64,000 nucleotides of DNA from positions 868,001 to 932,000 of the forward strand of contig NZ_JMJJ01000004.1 of the NCBI RefSeq assembly GCF_000710035.2, given 5' to 3'. The stretch's first letter is position 1. Each line of letters starts with the position of its first letter. Source of the stretch: Pantoea ananatis LMG 2665. GTDB lineage: Bacteria > Pseudomonadota > Gammaproteobacteria > Enterobacterales > Enterobacteriaceae. This document shows, piece by piece, positions 42,087 to 51,718 of the stretch. The notes under the pieces were generated by a model. It worked only from the letters and a program-made list of their open reading frames with translations, was not told where the DNA came from and searched no databases. The translations under genes were made by a program, and so were the position numbers.

Positions 42087-42632
42087 ATGAGCATTTATCA
42101 AACTGAACTGGTTACACTGGATGGTGAGAAAACGGCGCTGTCCTCCTGGCAGGGACAGGTGCTGCTGGTGGTCAACGTGGCCTCTAAATGCGGCTTAACC
42201 CCACAATATGAAGCGCTGGAAAATATTCATAAAGCCTGGCATGAGCAGGGCTTCAGCGTGCTGGGTTTCCCCTGCAACCAGTTTCTGGAGCAGGAGCCAG
42301 GCAGTAGCGAAGAAATCAAAACGTTTTGCAGCACGACCTACGGTGTGACGTTTCCTATGTTCGAAAAGTGTGAGGTCAATGGTGAGCATCGTCATCCGCT
42401 TTATGCACAGCTGGTCGCGGCGAAACCCGAGGCCGTGCGTCCGGAAGAGAGTGGTTTTTATGAGCGCATGGTCAGCAAAGGACGGGCTCCCAAAGCGCCG
42501 GGCGATATTCTGTGGAACTTCGAAAAATTCCTGATAGGGCGTGATGGCAGCGTTATTCAGCGTTTCTCACCGGACATGTCGCCAGAAGATCCCATTATTC
42601 TGGAAACGATCAAACAGGCGCTGGCAAAGTAA
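42087..42632 (+). CDS. btuE: Thioredoxin/glutathione peroxidase BtuE
   Basis: A 181-residue glutathione-peroxidase-family protein with the peroxidatic Cys35 in 'NVASKCGLTPQYEALE' and the conserved 'GFPCNQFLEQEPG' and 'WNFEKFLIGRDGSVIQRFSPD'. In E. coli BtuE reduces peroxides using thioredoxin and is dispensable for B12 uptake despite its name. It lies between btuC and btuD, with its stop directly abutting the btuD start. Confidence 0.96.
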   Translation: MSIYQTELVTLDGEKTALSSWQGQVLLVVNVASKCGLTPQYEALENIHKAWHEQGFSVLGFPCNQFLEQEPGSSEEIKTFCSTTYGVTFPMFEKCEVNGEHRHPLYAQLVAAKPEAVRPEESGFYERMVSKGRAPKAPGDILWNFEKFLIGRDGSVIQRFSPDMSPEDPIILETIKQALAK

Positions 42633-43382
42633 GTGTTGCTTAGCCTGGAAAATGCAGCCATCCCCGGACGGCTGCAACCGGTGAGCGGCACGATGCAGGC
42701 CGGGCAACGGGTGCATCTGGTGGGGCCGAATGGCGCAGGGAAGAGCACACTGCTGTCAGCCCTGGCGGGATTGGAACCCTTCACCGGCCGCGCCACGCTA
42801 CTGAATACCGCCCTCGCCAGTTGGACAGGCCCGGCGCTGGCCAGCGTGCGCAGCTGGCTGCCTCAGCAACAGCTTCCTCCGGGGCAGATGCCGGTTTACC
42901 ACTATCTGCGGCTGCATCTTTCGTCTTCCACCTCGCCAGATGAAGCCCGGCTCGCCACGATACTGTCGCGGTTGCAGTTGGATGATAAATTAGCCTGGCC
43001 ATTGACCCAGCTCTCCGGTGGTGAGTGGCAGCGGGTGCGGCTTGGCGCGGTAATGATGCAAATCGATCCGCAGATCAACGCCAGAGGGCAATTACTGATC
43101 CTGGATGAGCCCATGACGGCGCTGGATGTTGCTCAACAAAAAGCGGTGGACGATCTGATTAGTGAACTCTGTGCCGCAGGAGTTTGCGTTGTCGCCAGCA
43201 GTCACGATCTTAACCATAGCTTATGGTATGCCAATCAGGTCTGGCTGTTACATCAGGGCCAGGTGGTGTTGCAGGGCGAGCCTGCGGATGTCCTTCGGCC
43301 AGAACAGCTTTCGCCCCTGTACGGCATTCCGTTTCGTCAGCTCATCTTAGAAGGTCGGCCTCTGCTGACCGTTTTGCCCTGA
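42633..43382 (+). CDS. btuD: Vitamin B12 ABC transporter ATPase
   Basis: The 249-residue ATPase has Walker A GPNGAGKS (31-38), signature 'LSGGEWQRVRLGAVMMQ', Walker B 'LLILDEPMTALD' and the H-loop 'SSHDLNH', all as in E. coli BtuD. It powers cobalamin import with BtuC. The start is a GTG at 42633, directly after the btuE stop; the overlap with btuE coding suggests translational coupling. No separate strong ribosome site is seen. Confidence 0.95.
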   Translation: MLLSLENAAIPGRLQPVSGTMQAGQRVHLVGPNGAGKSTLLSALAGLEPFTGRATLLNTALASWTGPALASVRSWLPQQQLPPGQMPVYHYLRLHLSSSTSPDEARLATILSRLQLDDKLAWPLTQLSGGEWQRVRLGAVMMQIDPQINARGQLLILDEPMTALDVAQQKAVDDLISELCAAGVCVVASSHDLNHSLWYANQVWLLHQGQVVLQGEPADVLRPEQLSPLYGIPFRQLILEGRPLLTVLP

Positions 43383-43448
43383 GACTTGCCACCTGGCGCG
43401 CTTTGCCGCTACATTAATCCCGTTACTCTTTATTAAGGATGAGCTGTG

Positions 43449-43907
43449 ATGCGCATGGGGTTGCTGTTATTCGTTTTATTGCTGGTGGGCTGTAGCCATC
43501 ATGCACCGCCCATTAACAGTCGCCTCTCTGACTCCATCACCGTGATAGCGCAACTCAGAGATCAACTGGGAAGCTGGCGGGGCACGCCTTACCGTTATGG
43601 TGGCATGAGCCGCGGCGGGGTGGACTGTTCAGGCTTTGTCTACCTGACGTTTCGCGACAGGTTTGATCTGCAACTTCCCCGCACCACTTCCGCACAAAGC
43701 GATATTGGCACCCGCATCAGCAAAGACGATCTCTTGCCCGGTGATCTGGTGTTCTTCAAAACGGGGAGTGGTGAAAATGGCCTGCATGTGGGCATTTATG
43801 ACACGGATAACGCTTTCATCCATGCGTCCACCAGTCAGGGCGTAATCCGCTCTTCGCTGGATAATGTCTACTGGCGGAAGGTCTTTTGGCAGGCGCGCCG
43901 CATCTAA
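43449..43907 (+). CDS. nlpC: NlpC/P60-family lipoprotein peptidase
   Basis: A 152-residue lipoprotein with lipobox LVGC (Cys15) followed by an NlpC/P60 domain. The catalytic Cys is in 'YGGMSRGGVDCSGFVYLT', the catalytic His in 'GLHVGIYDT', with a further 'FIHASTSQGV'. The family cleaves peptidoglycan peptides. The ATG at 43449 is preferred over the GTG at 43446. Position after btuD is conserved with E. coli, and it may be read through from the btu genes across 66 bp. Confidence 0.95.
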   Translation: MRMGLLLFVLLLVGCSHHAPPINSRLSDSITVIAQLRDQLGSWRGTPYRYGGMSRGGVDCSGFVYLTFRDRFDLQLPRTTSAQSDIGTRISKDDLLPGDLVFFKTGSGENGLHVGIYDTDNAFIHASTSQGVIRSSLDNVYWRKVFWQARRI

Positions 43908-44199
43908 TTTCTCCGCTGGAAAACCAGTGGATTTGTGCGGATTAAATCAGAAAAAAAACGGACCTGGAAAAATATTCTTAATTCGGATTTAACCGGTTCG
44001 TTTTATTTATAACACCGGACCTAAGAATGTTTTTCACGGTTAACAGAATTGTTCCTGGAATTATTTGGCTTAAAGTTTATTTTTTTAGCCTAACGGTAAT
44101 GAAGCGATAAAAATATCCATCTCATCAGTCCTTTGCTACTATTGCCAGTATGTTTTTAATCATATACGATGCACTATCGCCACATATTCTGGCTGTAAA

Positions 44200-44934
44200 A
44201 TGAAAATTCACCTGTCTGCCGACTACCAGTCGGAAATTTGGTTTTATGCCGCCTGTTCTCAGGAAGGGCACTTAACCGCCATTGAGCTGGCTACGCAGTT
44301 CGTGCACGAGAGTGCGCCGATCACGTTGCCGCAGGATGTTCTGTTGCCTCAGCTTGATGAGACACAGCGCCTGCGCCTGCTGCAGCGCCAGATCTCGCTG
44401 CTGGAAAAACACCAGACGTTTTTTGAAACCCATCACCTGCTGGCTTTTATGCCTGTCGATGAGGGCATGGCGAACACCATTCTCGAGAGTGAGTTTCTGA
44501 CGCGCAAAATAAAACAGCTTCCTTTTATAATGCTGGATATCAGCGAAACGTTTCTCTCGCTGAATTTGGGAAAAAATAACCCATTAATCGCCGCGTTAAA
44601 TCGTGAGTTTAAATTGTCTCTGTCCCATTTTGGCGCAGGGAAATCCTCCACGACAGCCGTTTACGATAATCTGTTTAGCTGTATCAGACTGGATAAACAC
44701 TTTATTCACTCACTGTCTAAACGTGCTTCTTTTTTACCATTTATGCAGAGCATCATCGATAATTTCCGCAGCCATTGCGATCGGATGATTATTTGTGGTG
44801 TGGATGATGAAATTTTACTGGATAAAGTTAGCCAGCTCAGTAACGTCCACCTCCAGGGCGCGCTGTTTCCAGTGGTTAAATCAGACGCCTTTGAGACGTT
44901 AATCTACTCTGAGCAATTCCTGCACACTCCCTGA
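44200..44934 (+). CDS. rflP: Degenerate EAL-domain protein of the YdiV/RflP family (anti-FlhDC)
   Basis: A 244-residue protein matching E. coli YdiV in length, position (after nlpC, before selO) and blocks such as 'MKIHLSADY', 'QLDETQRLRLLQRQISLLEKHQTFF', 'LSLSHFGAGKSSTTAVYDNLFSCIRLDKHFI' and 'ALFPV'. The EAL catalytic signature is lost ('AIELATQF', and the second glutamate and Asp motifs are absent), so it should not hydrolyse c-di-GMP. YdiV binds FlhD and represses flagellar genes when nutrients are low. The 290 bp upstream are AT-rich without a gene and hold its promoter. Confidence 0.87.
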   Translation: MKIHLSADYQSEIWFYAACSQEGHLTAIELATQFVHESAPITLPQDVLLPQLDETQRLRLLQRQISLLEKHQTFFETHHLLAFMPVDEGMANTILESEFLTRKIKQLPFIMLDISETFLSLNLGKNNPLIAALNREFKLSLSHFGAGKSSTTAVYDNLFSCIRLDKHFIHSLSKRASFLPFMQSIIDNFRSHCDRMIICGVDDEILLDKVSQLSNVHLQGALFPVVKSDAFETLIYSEQFLHTP

Positions 44935-45024
44935 TACTCGCACGCCTGCCGCCTGTCCAATCCTGGTCATCAACGCTACACTGTGGGTTTTATCACACGA
45001 TACCCGGTGTCGTTGGGAGAATTG

Positions 45025-46461
45025 ATGATCTTTGATAACAGCTGGTTTCGTGAGCTTCCTGGCAGCTATACCGCGTTAAACCCTACGCCACTTGCGGGCG
45101 GCCGACTGCTGTATCACAACGCGCCGCTGGCGAAGGCAATGGCACTGGACAGCGCATTGTTTTCCGGGCAGGGCCATGGCGTGTGGTATGGTGCCGCGTT
45201 ATTACCCGGCATGGCACCGCTGGCCCAGGTCTACAGTGGGCATCAGTTCGGCGTCTGGGCCGGTCAGTTGGGGGATGGCCGCGGTATTCTGCTGGGCGAG
45301 CAGCGGCTGGAAGACGGTCGCAGGCTCGACTGGCACCTGAAAGGCGCCGGGCTAACGCCTTATTCGCGGATGGGCGACGGTCGTGCCGTTGTACGCTCCA
45401 CGGTGCGTGAATTTCTCGCCTCTGAAGCGCTGCATCATTTAGGCATTCCCACCACGCGCGCACTCACCCTTGCCGTTAGCGACGAGCCCGTTTACCGCGA
45501 GACCGCCGAACGTGGCGCGATGCTGATGCGTATTGCACCGAGTCACCTGCGCTTTGGGCATTTCGAACACTTTTTTTACAGCCAGCAGCCGGAACAGGTC
45601 AAACAGCTGGCAGACTATGCCATTCGCCACCACTGGCCGCAGCTGGTGGATGAGGCCGATCGTTATCAGCTGTGGTTTGCCGATATCGTGCTGCGCACTG
45701 CGCGACTGATCGCCCAGTGGCAAAGCGTGGGCTTCGCTCATGGCGTAATGAATACCGACAACATGTCGATCCTCGGCCTGACCCTCGATTACGGTCCCTA
45801 TGGTTTTCTGGATGACTATCAGCCGGATTATATCTGCAATCACAGCGATTATCAGGGCCGCTACAGCTTCGAGAATCAGCCCATGATTGGCTTATGGAAC
45901 CTCAACCGACTGGCCCATGCGTTATCGGGGTTAATGAGTACCGAACAGCTCAAACAGGCCTTAAGCGGCTATGAGAATGCGCTTATGCGCGTCTGGGGAG
46001 AGCGGATGCGGGCGAAGCTGGGCCTGCTGACGGCCGATGCCGGGGATAATGAGATTCTTACCGAATTACTCAGCTTAATGAGTCAGGAACGCAGCGACTA
46101 TACGCTCACGTTCCGTCTGTTAAGTGATACGCAGCAGGCGGAGAGCCGTTCGCCACTGCGGGATGAATTTATCGATCGTTCTGCTTTTGATCGCTGGTAT
46201 CAGCGCTACCGTCAACGCCTGCTGCAGGAGCAGGTTGGCGATGCCGAACGGCAGCAGGTGATGAAAGCCGCCAATCCAGCCGTGGTGCTGCGTAACTACC
46301 TTGCTCAACAGGTGATAGACGAGGCGGAGAAGGGAGAGAGCGGCGCGTTGGCGCGTTTACATCAGGCGCTTCAGCAGCCTTTTAGTGACGCGGCGGCCGC
46401 TGAATATCGTCAACGGCCACCGGACTGGGGCAAGACACTGGAGGTCAGCTGCTCAAGCTGA
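45025..46461 (+). CDS. selO: Protein adenylyltransferase SelO (YdiU)
   Basis: A 478-residue pseudokinase-fold enzyme, the same length as E. coli SelO, which transfers AMP to Ser/Thr/Tyr of target proteins. Conserved blocks are '[28 protein letters not shown]', '[24 protein letters not shown]', '[28 protein letters not shown]' and the C-terminal '[12 protein letters not shown]', where eukaryotic homologues carry selenocysteine. The ATG at 45025 after GGGAGAATTG gives '[11 protein letters not shown]'. Upstream in-frame codons are not supported. It is convergent with aroH, 1 bp apart. Confidence 0.96.
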   Translation: MIFDNSWFRELPGSYTALNPTPLAGGRLLYHNAPLAKAMALDSALFSGQGHGVWYGAALLPGMAPLAQVYSGHQFGVWAGQLGDGRGILLGEQRLEDGRRLDWHLKGAGLTPYSRMGDGRAVVRSTVREFLASEALHHLGIPTTRALTLAVSDEPVYRETAERGAMLMRIAPSHLRFGHFEHFFYSQQPEQVKQLADYAIRHHWPQLVDEADRYQLWFADIVLRTARLIAQWQSVGFAHGVMNTDNMSILGLTLDYGPYGFLDDYQPDYICNHSDYQGRYSFENQPMIGLWNLNRLAHALSGLMSTEQLKQALSGYENALMRVWGERMRAKLGLLTADAGDNEILTELLSLMSQERSDYTLTFRLLSDTQQAESRSPLRDEFIDRSAFDRWYQRYRQRLLQEQVGDAERQQVMKAANPAVVLRNYLAQQVIDEAEKGESGALARLHQALQQPFSDAAAAEYRQRPPDWGKTLEVSCSS

Positions 46462-46462
46462 T

Positions 46463-47509
46463 TTACAGACGGTGAGAAACCGCCTCAGCTAACAGCGCAA
46501 GGACCTCTTCGCTGTCCTGCCAGCTGAGGCAGGGATCGGTGATCGACTGACCGTAAGTCAGGGGTTCACCGCTCACCACTTTTTGATTGCCTTCCTCAAT
46601 AAAACTTTCAATCATTACCCCGGCAACGGCGCGAGAGCCGCTTTTAATCTGCCCGGAGACGTCCAGTGCAACATCGCGCTGACGGCGATGCTGCTTGAGG
46701 CAGTTGCCGTGGCTGAAATCAATCACCAACTGCTGCGGCAGACCAAACTCAGCTAAACAGGCAGCGGCTTCGGCAACGTCGCCTGCATGATAATTAGGCT
46801 GTTTGCCGCCACGCAGAATCACATGGCCGTGCGGATTCCCGCTGGTCTGGTAAATCGTCATCTGACCTTGTTTGTCGGGCGACAGAAACATATGGCTGGC
46901 ACGGGATGCACGAATGGCATCCACGGCAATGCGGACGTTTCCATCTGTTCCGTTTTTAAAACCGACCGGGCAGGAGAGCGCCGAGGCCATTTCACGATGG
47001 ATCTGGCTTTCGGTGGTCCGGGCGCCAATTGCCCCCCAGCTAATCAGATCGGCAATAAACTGGCCGATCACCATATCCAGGAATTCGGTGGCGGTCGGTA
47101 AACCCAACGCATTGATATCAATCAGTAGCTTGCGGGCGATGCTGATGCCGCGATTAACATCAAAGCTGCCGTCCAGATCAGGATCGGAAATCAGGCCTTT
47201 CCAGCCCACAACCGTGCGTGGTTTTTCGAAATAGGTGCGCATCACGATTTCCAGCCGATCCTGATAACGCTCACGCAGGGCGACCAAACGCTGAGCGTAG
47301 TCCAGCGCGGCGACCGGGTCATGCAGCGAACAGGGGCCAATCACCACCAGCAGACGGGGATCTTCTCCGGTCAGAATGCGGGCAATGCGCTTGCGTGCGG
47401 CGGTGATGTTATCGGCCATGGTAGTCGAAAGCGGGTGTTCAGCTGCCAGACTGGCAGGGGAAATCAGGCTGCCAATGCGCGCGGTGCGCAGTTCATCAGT
47501 TTTGTTCAT
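46463..47509 (-). CDS. aroH: DAHP synthase, tryptophan-sensitive type
   Basis: The 348-residue class I DAHP synthase condenses PEP and erythrose-4-phosphate, the first step of aromatic amino acid synthesis. Blocks include 'LLVVIGPCSLHDP', 'MRTYFEKPRTVVGWKGLISDPDLDGS', 'GAIGARTTESQIHREMASALSCPVGFKNGTDG' and 'VIDFSHGNCLKQHRRQ'. The N terminus 'MNKTDELRTARIGSLISP' resembles AroH more than AroF or AroG. Feedback type is inferred. I saw no TrpR-like ACTAGT operator upstream, where E. coli aroH has one. Confidence 0.92.
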   Translation of the reverse strand: MNKTDELRTARIGSLISPASLAAEHPLSTTMADNITAARKRIARILTGEDPRLLVVIGPCSLHDPVAALDYAQRLVALRERYQDRLEIVMRTYFEKPRTVVGWKGLISDPDLDGSFDVNRGISIARKLLIDINALGLPTATEFLDMVIGQFIADLISWGAIGARTTESQIHREMASALSCPVGFKNGTDGNVRIAVDAIRASRASHMFLSPDKQGQMTIYQTSGNPHGHVILRGGKQPNYHAGDVAEAAACLAEFGLPQQLVIDFSHGNCLKQHRRQRDVALDVSGQIKSGSRAVAGVMIESFIEEGNQKVVSGEPLTYGQSITDPCLSWQDSEEVLALLAEAVSHRL

Positions 47510-47631
47510 GGTGTTCTCTAAGCTTTTTCTTCGCAGCGGTGAAATACCGGGAAGTGATGATGGTCACAATAAACCATTAACCTGCGAATTCAAGCGACAA
47601 CATGATAATGAAAGTCAAAATGACGGCAGCG

Positions 47632-47652
47632 GGACGTTACAGCGCCGCCGTC
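47632..47652 (-). terminator. Hairpin downstream of ppsR
   Basis: GACGGC and GCCGTC pair around a 9-nt loop overlapping the end of ppsR. On the minus strand it is followed by ATTTTG, a weak T-tract. A terminator role is uncertain. Confidence 0.4.
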
Positions 47653-47661
47653 GGCAATTGA

Positions 47662-48489
47662 CTAATACATGCGGCGCGTCAGGCCCATGATATCGAGGAT
47701 TTTCGTCGCAATCTCTTCCACAGAGTAGTTGGTACTGTTGAGGTAGCGAATCTGGTGAGTGCGAAACAGCGCTTCAACTTCACCCACTTCCAGCCGACAC
47801 TGGCGCATAGAGGCATAGCGGGTATTTTCTGCGCGCTCCTGACGAATGGCCGCCAGGCGTTCCGGATCGATCGTCAGGCCAAACAGCTTGTGCTGATGCT
47901 GACGCAGGGCGGGAGGCAATTTCAGATTATCCATGTCGTCGGCGATAAACGGATAGTTAGCAGCACGGATACCGAACTGCATGGCAAGATACAGGCTGGT
48001 GGGTGTTTTGCCGCAGCGCGAAACGCCTAACAGGATCACCTGCGCATCCTCCAGGCCGCGCAACGAGATGCCGTCATCATGCGCCAGCGTGTAATCGATT
48101 GCCGCAATACGGGCGTCGTATTTGCCGAGATTGCTGGCATCAAGCCCGTGGGTGCGGTGCGCAACCGGTGCCGGTGACAACCCCAACTCCTGCTGAAGCG
48201 GCGCGACCAGTGCCTGCACAATGTCCTGGCAGAAGCCTTCGCTCTGCACAATGATGTCACGGACTTCAGGCGTAACGATGGAAAAAAACACCAGTGGGCG
48301 CACGCCGCTTTGCTGATAAAGCGCATTGATTTGCGCCTTAACGGCCTGCGCACGCTGGACGTTTTCAACAAACGGCAGGGTCACGCTCGTGGTGTTAACC
48401 GGAAACTGAGATAACACGGCATGGCCTAATACTTCGGCTGTAATTGCTGTCCCGTCGGAAATGTAGAAAACGCTTCTGTCGGTGGTCAT
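47662..48489 (-). CDS. ppsR: PEP synthase regulatory protein (bifunctional kinase/pyrophosphorylase)
   Basis: A 275-residue DUF299/PSRP family protein with '[12 protein letters not shown]' at its start and a P-loop '[17 protein letters not shown]' near residue 155. It inactivates PEP synthase by ADP-dependent phosphorylation of a threonine and reactivates it by phosphorolysis. It is divergent from its target gene ppsA across a 416-bp promoter region, the conserved arrangement. Confidence 0.95.
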   Translation of the reverse strand: MTTDRSVFYISDGTAITAEVLGHAVLSQFPVNTTSVTLPFVENVQRAQAVKAQINALYQQSGVRPLVFFSIVTPEVRDIIVQSEGFCQDIVQALVAPLQQELGLSPAPVAHRTHGLDASNLGKYDARIAAIDYTLAHDDGISLRGLEDAQVILLGVSRCGKTPTSLYLAMQFGIRAANYPFIADDMDNLKLPPALRQHQHKLFGLTIDPERLAAIRQERAENTRYASMRQCRLEVGEVEALFRTHQIRYLNSTNYSVEEIATKILDIMGLTRRMY

Positions 48490-48802
48490 AAGTCGTGCCT
48501 CGGGCAGGGAAGTCGTAAAAACAAGTGAGATAATATAAGCATGCCTTCAGGGGCAAGTGTAGTCTGGGGCATCGTTTCCCTCTCGCTTTTGCATCATGAC
48601 GTCACCTGTTCACTCTTTTTTGCGCCATCAACACCGCCTCAGGTGACAGACAACGCCTGTGTTTGTTGCGCAACAAAAACGCCGCATAACAGGCAGTAAA
48701 AAAAATAATGAGCTAATTATCAGCGTATTAGCAAAAAATAAGGGCCTTGCGCAACGCTGAAAAAAACCAGGCGCAATTCTGAAACTGTGTATGAGAATCT
48801 GC

Positions 48803-48814
48803 TTTAACGATTCA
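48803..48814. promoter_or_regulatory. Candidate Cra (FruR) site for ppsA
   Basis: TTTAACGATTCA matches the Cra consensus TGAAACGWTTCA at 10 of 12 positions. It lies 92 bp before ppsA, and Cra activates ppsA in E. coli. The rest of the 48490-48905 gap is AT-rich with several A/T runs and shows no gene. Confidence 0.6.
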
Positions 48815-48905
48815 ACAGATCGTGTTTAATCAGACGTTATGCCAGGCTGGATTTGTTAATAGCAGGATTTTCCATGTGCCCATTCATTAATAAAGGATCA
48901 GTTCA

Positions 48906-51290
48906 ATGTCCAATAAAGGCGAACAGCCGTTAGTACTTTGGTACAACCAGCTTGGCATGCATGATGTTGATCGGGTGGGAGGCAAAAATGCTTCTCTGGG
49001 TGAGATGATTACCAATTTGTCATCTCTGGGCGTCTCCGTTCCCAACGGTTTTGCGACCACCTCCTGGGCCTTTAATCAGTTTCTTGAGCAGAGCGGTCTG
49101 AACCAGCGTATTTATGCTTTGCTGGATGACACCAATATTGATGATGTGGATCAACTGGCGAAGGCGGGTAAGCAGATACGCCAGTGGGTAGTCGAAACCC
49201 CGTTCCAGCCTGAACTGGAAGCCGCGATTCTTTCGGCCTATGAGCAGCTCTCTGCCGACGATGCTGAGGCATCCTTCGCCGTGCGCTCATCCGCCACCGC
49301 CGAAGATATGCCTGACGCGTCCTTTGCCGGCCAGCAGGAAACTTTCCTGAACGTGCAGGGCATCGAGTCAGTCATGGTGGCAGTGAAACACGTTTATGCC
49401 TCACTGTTTAACGATCGCGCCATCTCCTATCGCGTCCATCAGGGTTACGACCATCGCGGCGTGGCGCTGTCGGCGGGAATTCAGCGCATGGTGCGATCCG
49501 ATCTGGCGTCCTCAGGGGTCATGTTCACCATTGATACCGAATCGGGCTTTGATCAGGTGGTGTTCATTACCGCCGCGTTGGGCCTGGGTGAAATGGTGGT
49601 ACAGGGCGCGGTGAACCCGGACGAGTTTTATGTGCACAAGCCGACGCTGGCCGCGAAACGTCCCGCTATCGTTCGCCGCAACATGGGCTCGAAAAAGGTG
49701 CGGATGGTTTACGCCGACTCGCGTGAACATGGCGAGCAGGTGCGCATCGAAGATGTGGCGGAAGCCGAGCGCGATCGTTTCTGTCTGAGCGATGCCGAAG
49801 TGGAGGCGTTGGCCCATCAGGCGGTACTGATTGAGCAACACTACAAGCGCCCGATGGATATTGAGTGGGCCAAAGACGGCCACACCGGGAAGTTATTTAT
49901 TGTCCAGGCGCGCCCTGAAACCGTGCGTTCCAACGGTCAGGTCATGGAGCGTTACAGCCTGCAGGGACAGGGCAAGGTGGTGATTGAAGGCCGTGCGATT
50001 GGTCACCGCATCGGCGCCGGTACCGTCAAGGTCATTCACGATATCAGCGAAATGAACCGCATCGAAAAAGGTGACGTGCTGGTGACCGATATGACCGATC
50101 CCGACTGGGAACCGATCATGAAAAAAGCCTCCGCCATTGTGACGAACCGCGGCGGCCGTACCTGCCATGCCGCGATTATCGCGCGTGAGCTGGGCATCCC
50201 GGCGGTGGTTGGCTGTGGCGATGCCACCGAGCGGCTGAAAGAGGGACATACCGTTACCGTATCCTGTGCTGAAGGCGATACCGGCTATGTCTACGATGAA
50301 CTGCTCGACTTCGACGTCACCAGTTCGCAGGTTGATACCATGCCGGACCTGCCGCTTAAAATCATGATGAACGTGGGCAACCCGGATCGCGCGTTCGATT
50401 TCGCCTGTTTGCCAAACGAAGGGGTTGGTCTGGCGCGGCTGGAATTTATTATCAACCGCATGATCGGCGTGCATCCAAAAGCGTTGCTGGAGTTCGATCA
50501 GCAAACCCCTGAACTGCAGAAGCAGATTCGTCAGATGATGAAAGGTTTTGACGATCCGGTTGAGTTTTACATCGCCCGTCTGACCGAAGGGATCGCCACG
50601 CTGGGCGCGGCGTTCGCGCCGAAGCGCGTTATTGTCCGCCTGTCGGATTTTAAAACGAACGAATATGCCAATCTGGTGGGTGGAGAACGTTACGAACCCG
50701 AAGAGGAAAACCCGATGCTGGGGTTCCGTGGCGCAGGCCGCTATGTCTCCGAGAGTTTCCGCGACTGTTTCGCGCTGGAGTGCGAAGCGGTGAAGCGCGT
50801 ACGCAACGAGATGGGGCTGACCAACGTGGAAATCATGGTGCCCTTTGTGCGTACGGTCGATCAGGCTCAGGCGGTGGTAGAGGAATTGGGTCGCCAGGGA
50901 CTGAAGCGCGGCGAGAACGGGCTCAAGGTCATTATGATGTGTGAAATCCCCTCGAATGCCCTGCTGGCCGAGCAGTTTTTACAACACTTTGACGGTTTCT
51001 CCATCGGCTCTAATGATATGACTCAGCTGGCGCTGGGGCTGGATCGCGACTCCGGCGTGGTATCGGCCTTGTTTGATGAGCGTAATGAGGCGGTCAAAGC
51101 GCTGCTGTCCATGGCGATTCAGGCGGCGAAAAAACAGGGCAAATACGTAGGAATATGCGGTCAGGGGCCGTCAGATCATCAGGATTTCGCGGCCTGGTTG
51201 ATGGAGCAGGGCATCGACAGTCTGTCTCTGAATCCGGACACCGTGGTGGAAACCTGGTTAAGCCTGGCGGCGCTAAACAAACCCGCCTGA
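48906..51290 (+). CDS. ppsA: Phosphoenolpyruvate synthase
   Basis: A 794-residue enzyme that converts pyruvate and ATP to PEP, AMP and phosphate in gluconeogenesis. The N-terminal ATP-grasp domain ('[12 protein letters not shown]', '[24 protein letters not shown]') is followed by the swivelling phosphohistidine domain, with His421 in '[21 protein letters not shown]', and the PEP-utilising TIM barrel ('[14 protein letters not shown]', '[17 protein letters not shown]'). The threonine in the TCH motif is the expected PpsR target. A strong terminator follows. Confidence 0.98.
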   Translation: MSNKGEQPLVLWYNQLGMHDVDRVGGKNASLGEMITNLSSLGVSVPNGFATTSWAFNQFLEQSGLNQRIYALLDDTNIDDVDQLAKAGKQIRQWVVETPFQPELEAAILSAYEQLSADDAEASFAVRSSATAEDMPDASFAGQQETFLNVQGIESVMVAVKHVYASLFNDRAISYRVHQGYDHRGVALSAGIQRMVRSDLASSGVMFTIDTESGFDQVVFITAALGLGEMVVQGAVNPDEFYVHKPTLAAKRPAIVRRNMGSKKVRMVYADSREHGEQVRIEDVAEAERDRFCLSDAEVEALAHQAVLIEQHYKRPMDIEWAKDGHTGKLFIVQARPETVRSNGQVMERYSLQGQGKVVIEGRAIGHRIGAGTVKVIHDISEMNRIEKGDVLVTDMTDPDWEPIMKKASAIVTNRGGRTCHAAIIARELGIPAVVGCGDATERLKEGHTVTVSCAEGDTGYVYDELLDFDVTSSQVDTMPDLPLKIMMNVGNPDRAFDFACLPNEGVGLARLEFIINRMIGVHPKALLEFDQQTPELQKQIRQMMKGFDDPVEFYIARLTEGIATLGAAFAPKRVIVRLSDFKTNEYANLVGGERYEPEEENPMLGFRGAGRYVSESFRDCFALECEAVKRVRNEMGLTNVEIMVPFVRTVDQAQAVVEELGRQGLKRGENGLKVIMMCEIPSNALLAEQFLQHFDGFSIGSNDMTQLALGLDRDSGVVSALFDERNEAVKALLSMAIQAAKKQGKYVGICGQGPSDHQDFAAWLMEQGIDSLSLNPDTVVETWLSLAALNKPA

Positions 51291-51316
51291 GGTGATGGAT
51301 AACCTCCGATGCCAGA

Positions 51317-51343
51317 AGGCCAGCGCAAGCTGGCTTTTTTTTT
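51317..51343 (+). terminator. Terminator after ppsA
   Basis: GGCCAGC and GCTGGCT pair around a 4-nt loop, followed by nine T. It ends ppsA transcription just before the convergent RprA gene. Confidence 0.93.
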
Positions 51344-51357
51344 GCTTTTTGACAGGC

Positions 51358-51465
51358 AAAAAAAAGCCCATCACAGGGGATGGGCAAAGACTACACACAG
51401 CAATTCTTTACGCTACTCAGGGGAAATTAGGGCGTTTAGAAATCAGTAACTTGATTTCCAACATA
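51358..51465 (-). ncRNA. rprA: RprA small regulatory RNA
   Basis: The minus strand carries AATTGCTGTGTGTAGTCTTT directly followed by a GCCCATC/GATGGGC terminator stem and eight T. This matches the 3' half of E. coli RprA as I remember it. Further 5' the block TTTCCCCTGAGT and the hairpin-forming AAATCAAG/CTGATTT are also shared. The total length of about 108 nt agrees with E. coli RprA. RprA is Hfq-dependent, RcsB-activated, and promotes translation of rpoS. The 5' end is estimated by alignment from memory. It lies between ppsA and ydiK, close to its E. coli place next to ydiK. Confidence 0.93.
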
Positions 51466-51471
51466 GGAAAC

Positions 51472-51514
51472 ATGGTATTCACACGGCTCGCTGGCGTCTT
51501 TAAGAATCCTCTTA
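51472..51514 (-). promoter_or_regulatory. RcsB box and -10 element of rprA
   Basis: TAAGAGGATTCTTA on the minus strand (51501-51514) closely matches the RcsAB-box consensus TAAGAATATTCCTA. Its centre is about 42 bp upstream of the predicted RNA start, and TACCAT (51472-51477) fits the -10. RcsB activation of rprA is established in E. coli. Confidence 0.82.
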
Positions 51515-51650
51515 TTAGTTTAAAGGAAATAATATTTTGACGGCTAGGGAGAGCGTTTCGGACCGTTATTATGTTTAGAAAGTAATCATTTTAAGGCGGG
51601 AGAGGGGCTAAAGGCGTAAAACATGCGTTTTATCTTAAAGTACGCTAATG

Positions 51651-51683
51651 AAAAAAAGGCTGGCGATATCTTAATCAGCCAGC
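51651..51683 (-). terminator. Terminator of ydiK
   Basis: GGCTGGC and GCCAGCC pair around a 12-nt loop; on the minus strand seven T follow. It lies 36 bp past the ydiK stop and insulates ydiK from rprA. Confidence 0.88.
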
Positions 51684-51718
51684 CCACTTAACGAGTACTA
51701 ATCATATAAAAGGAGGGA

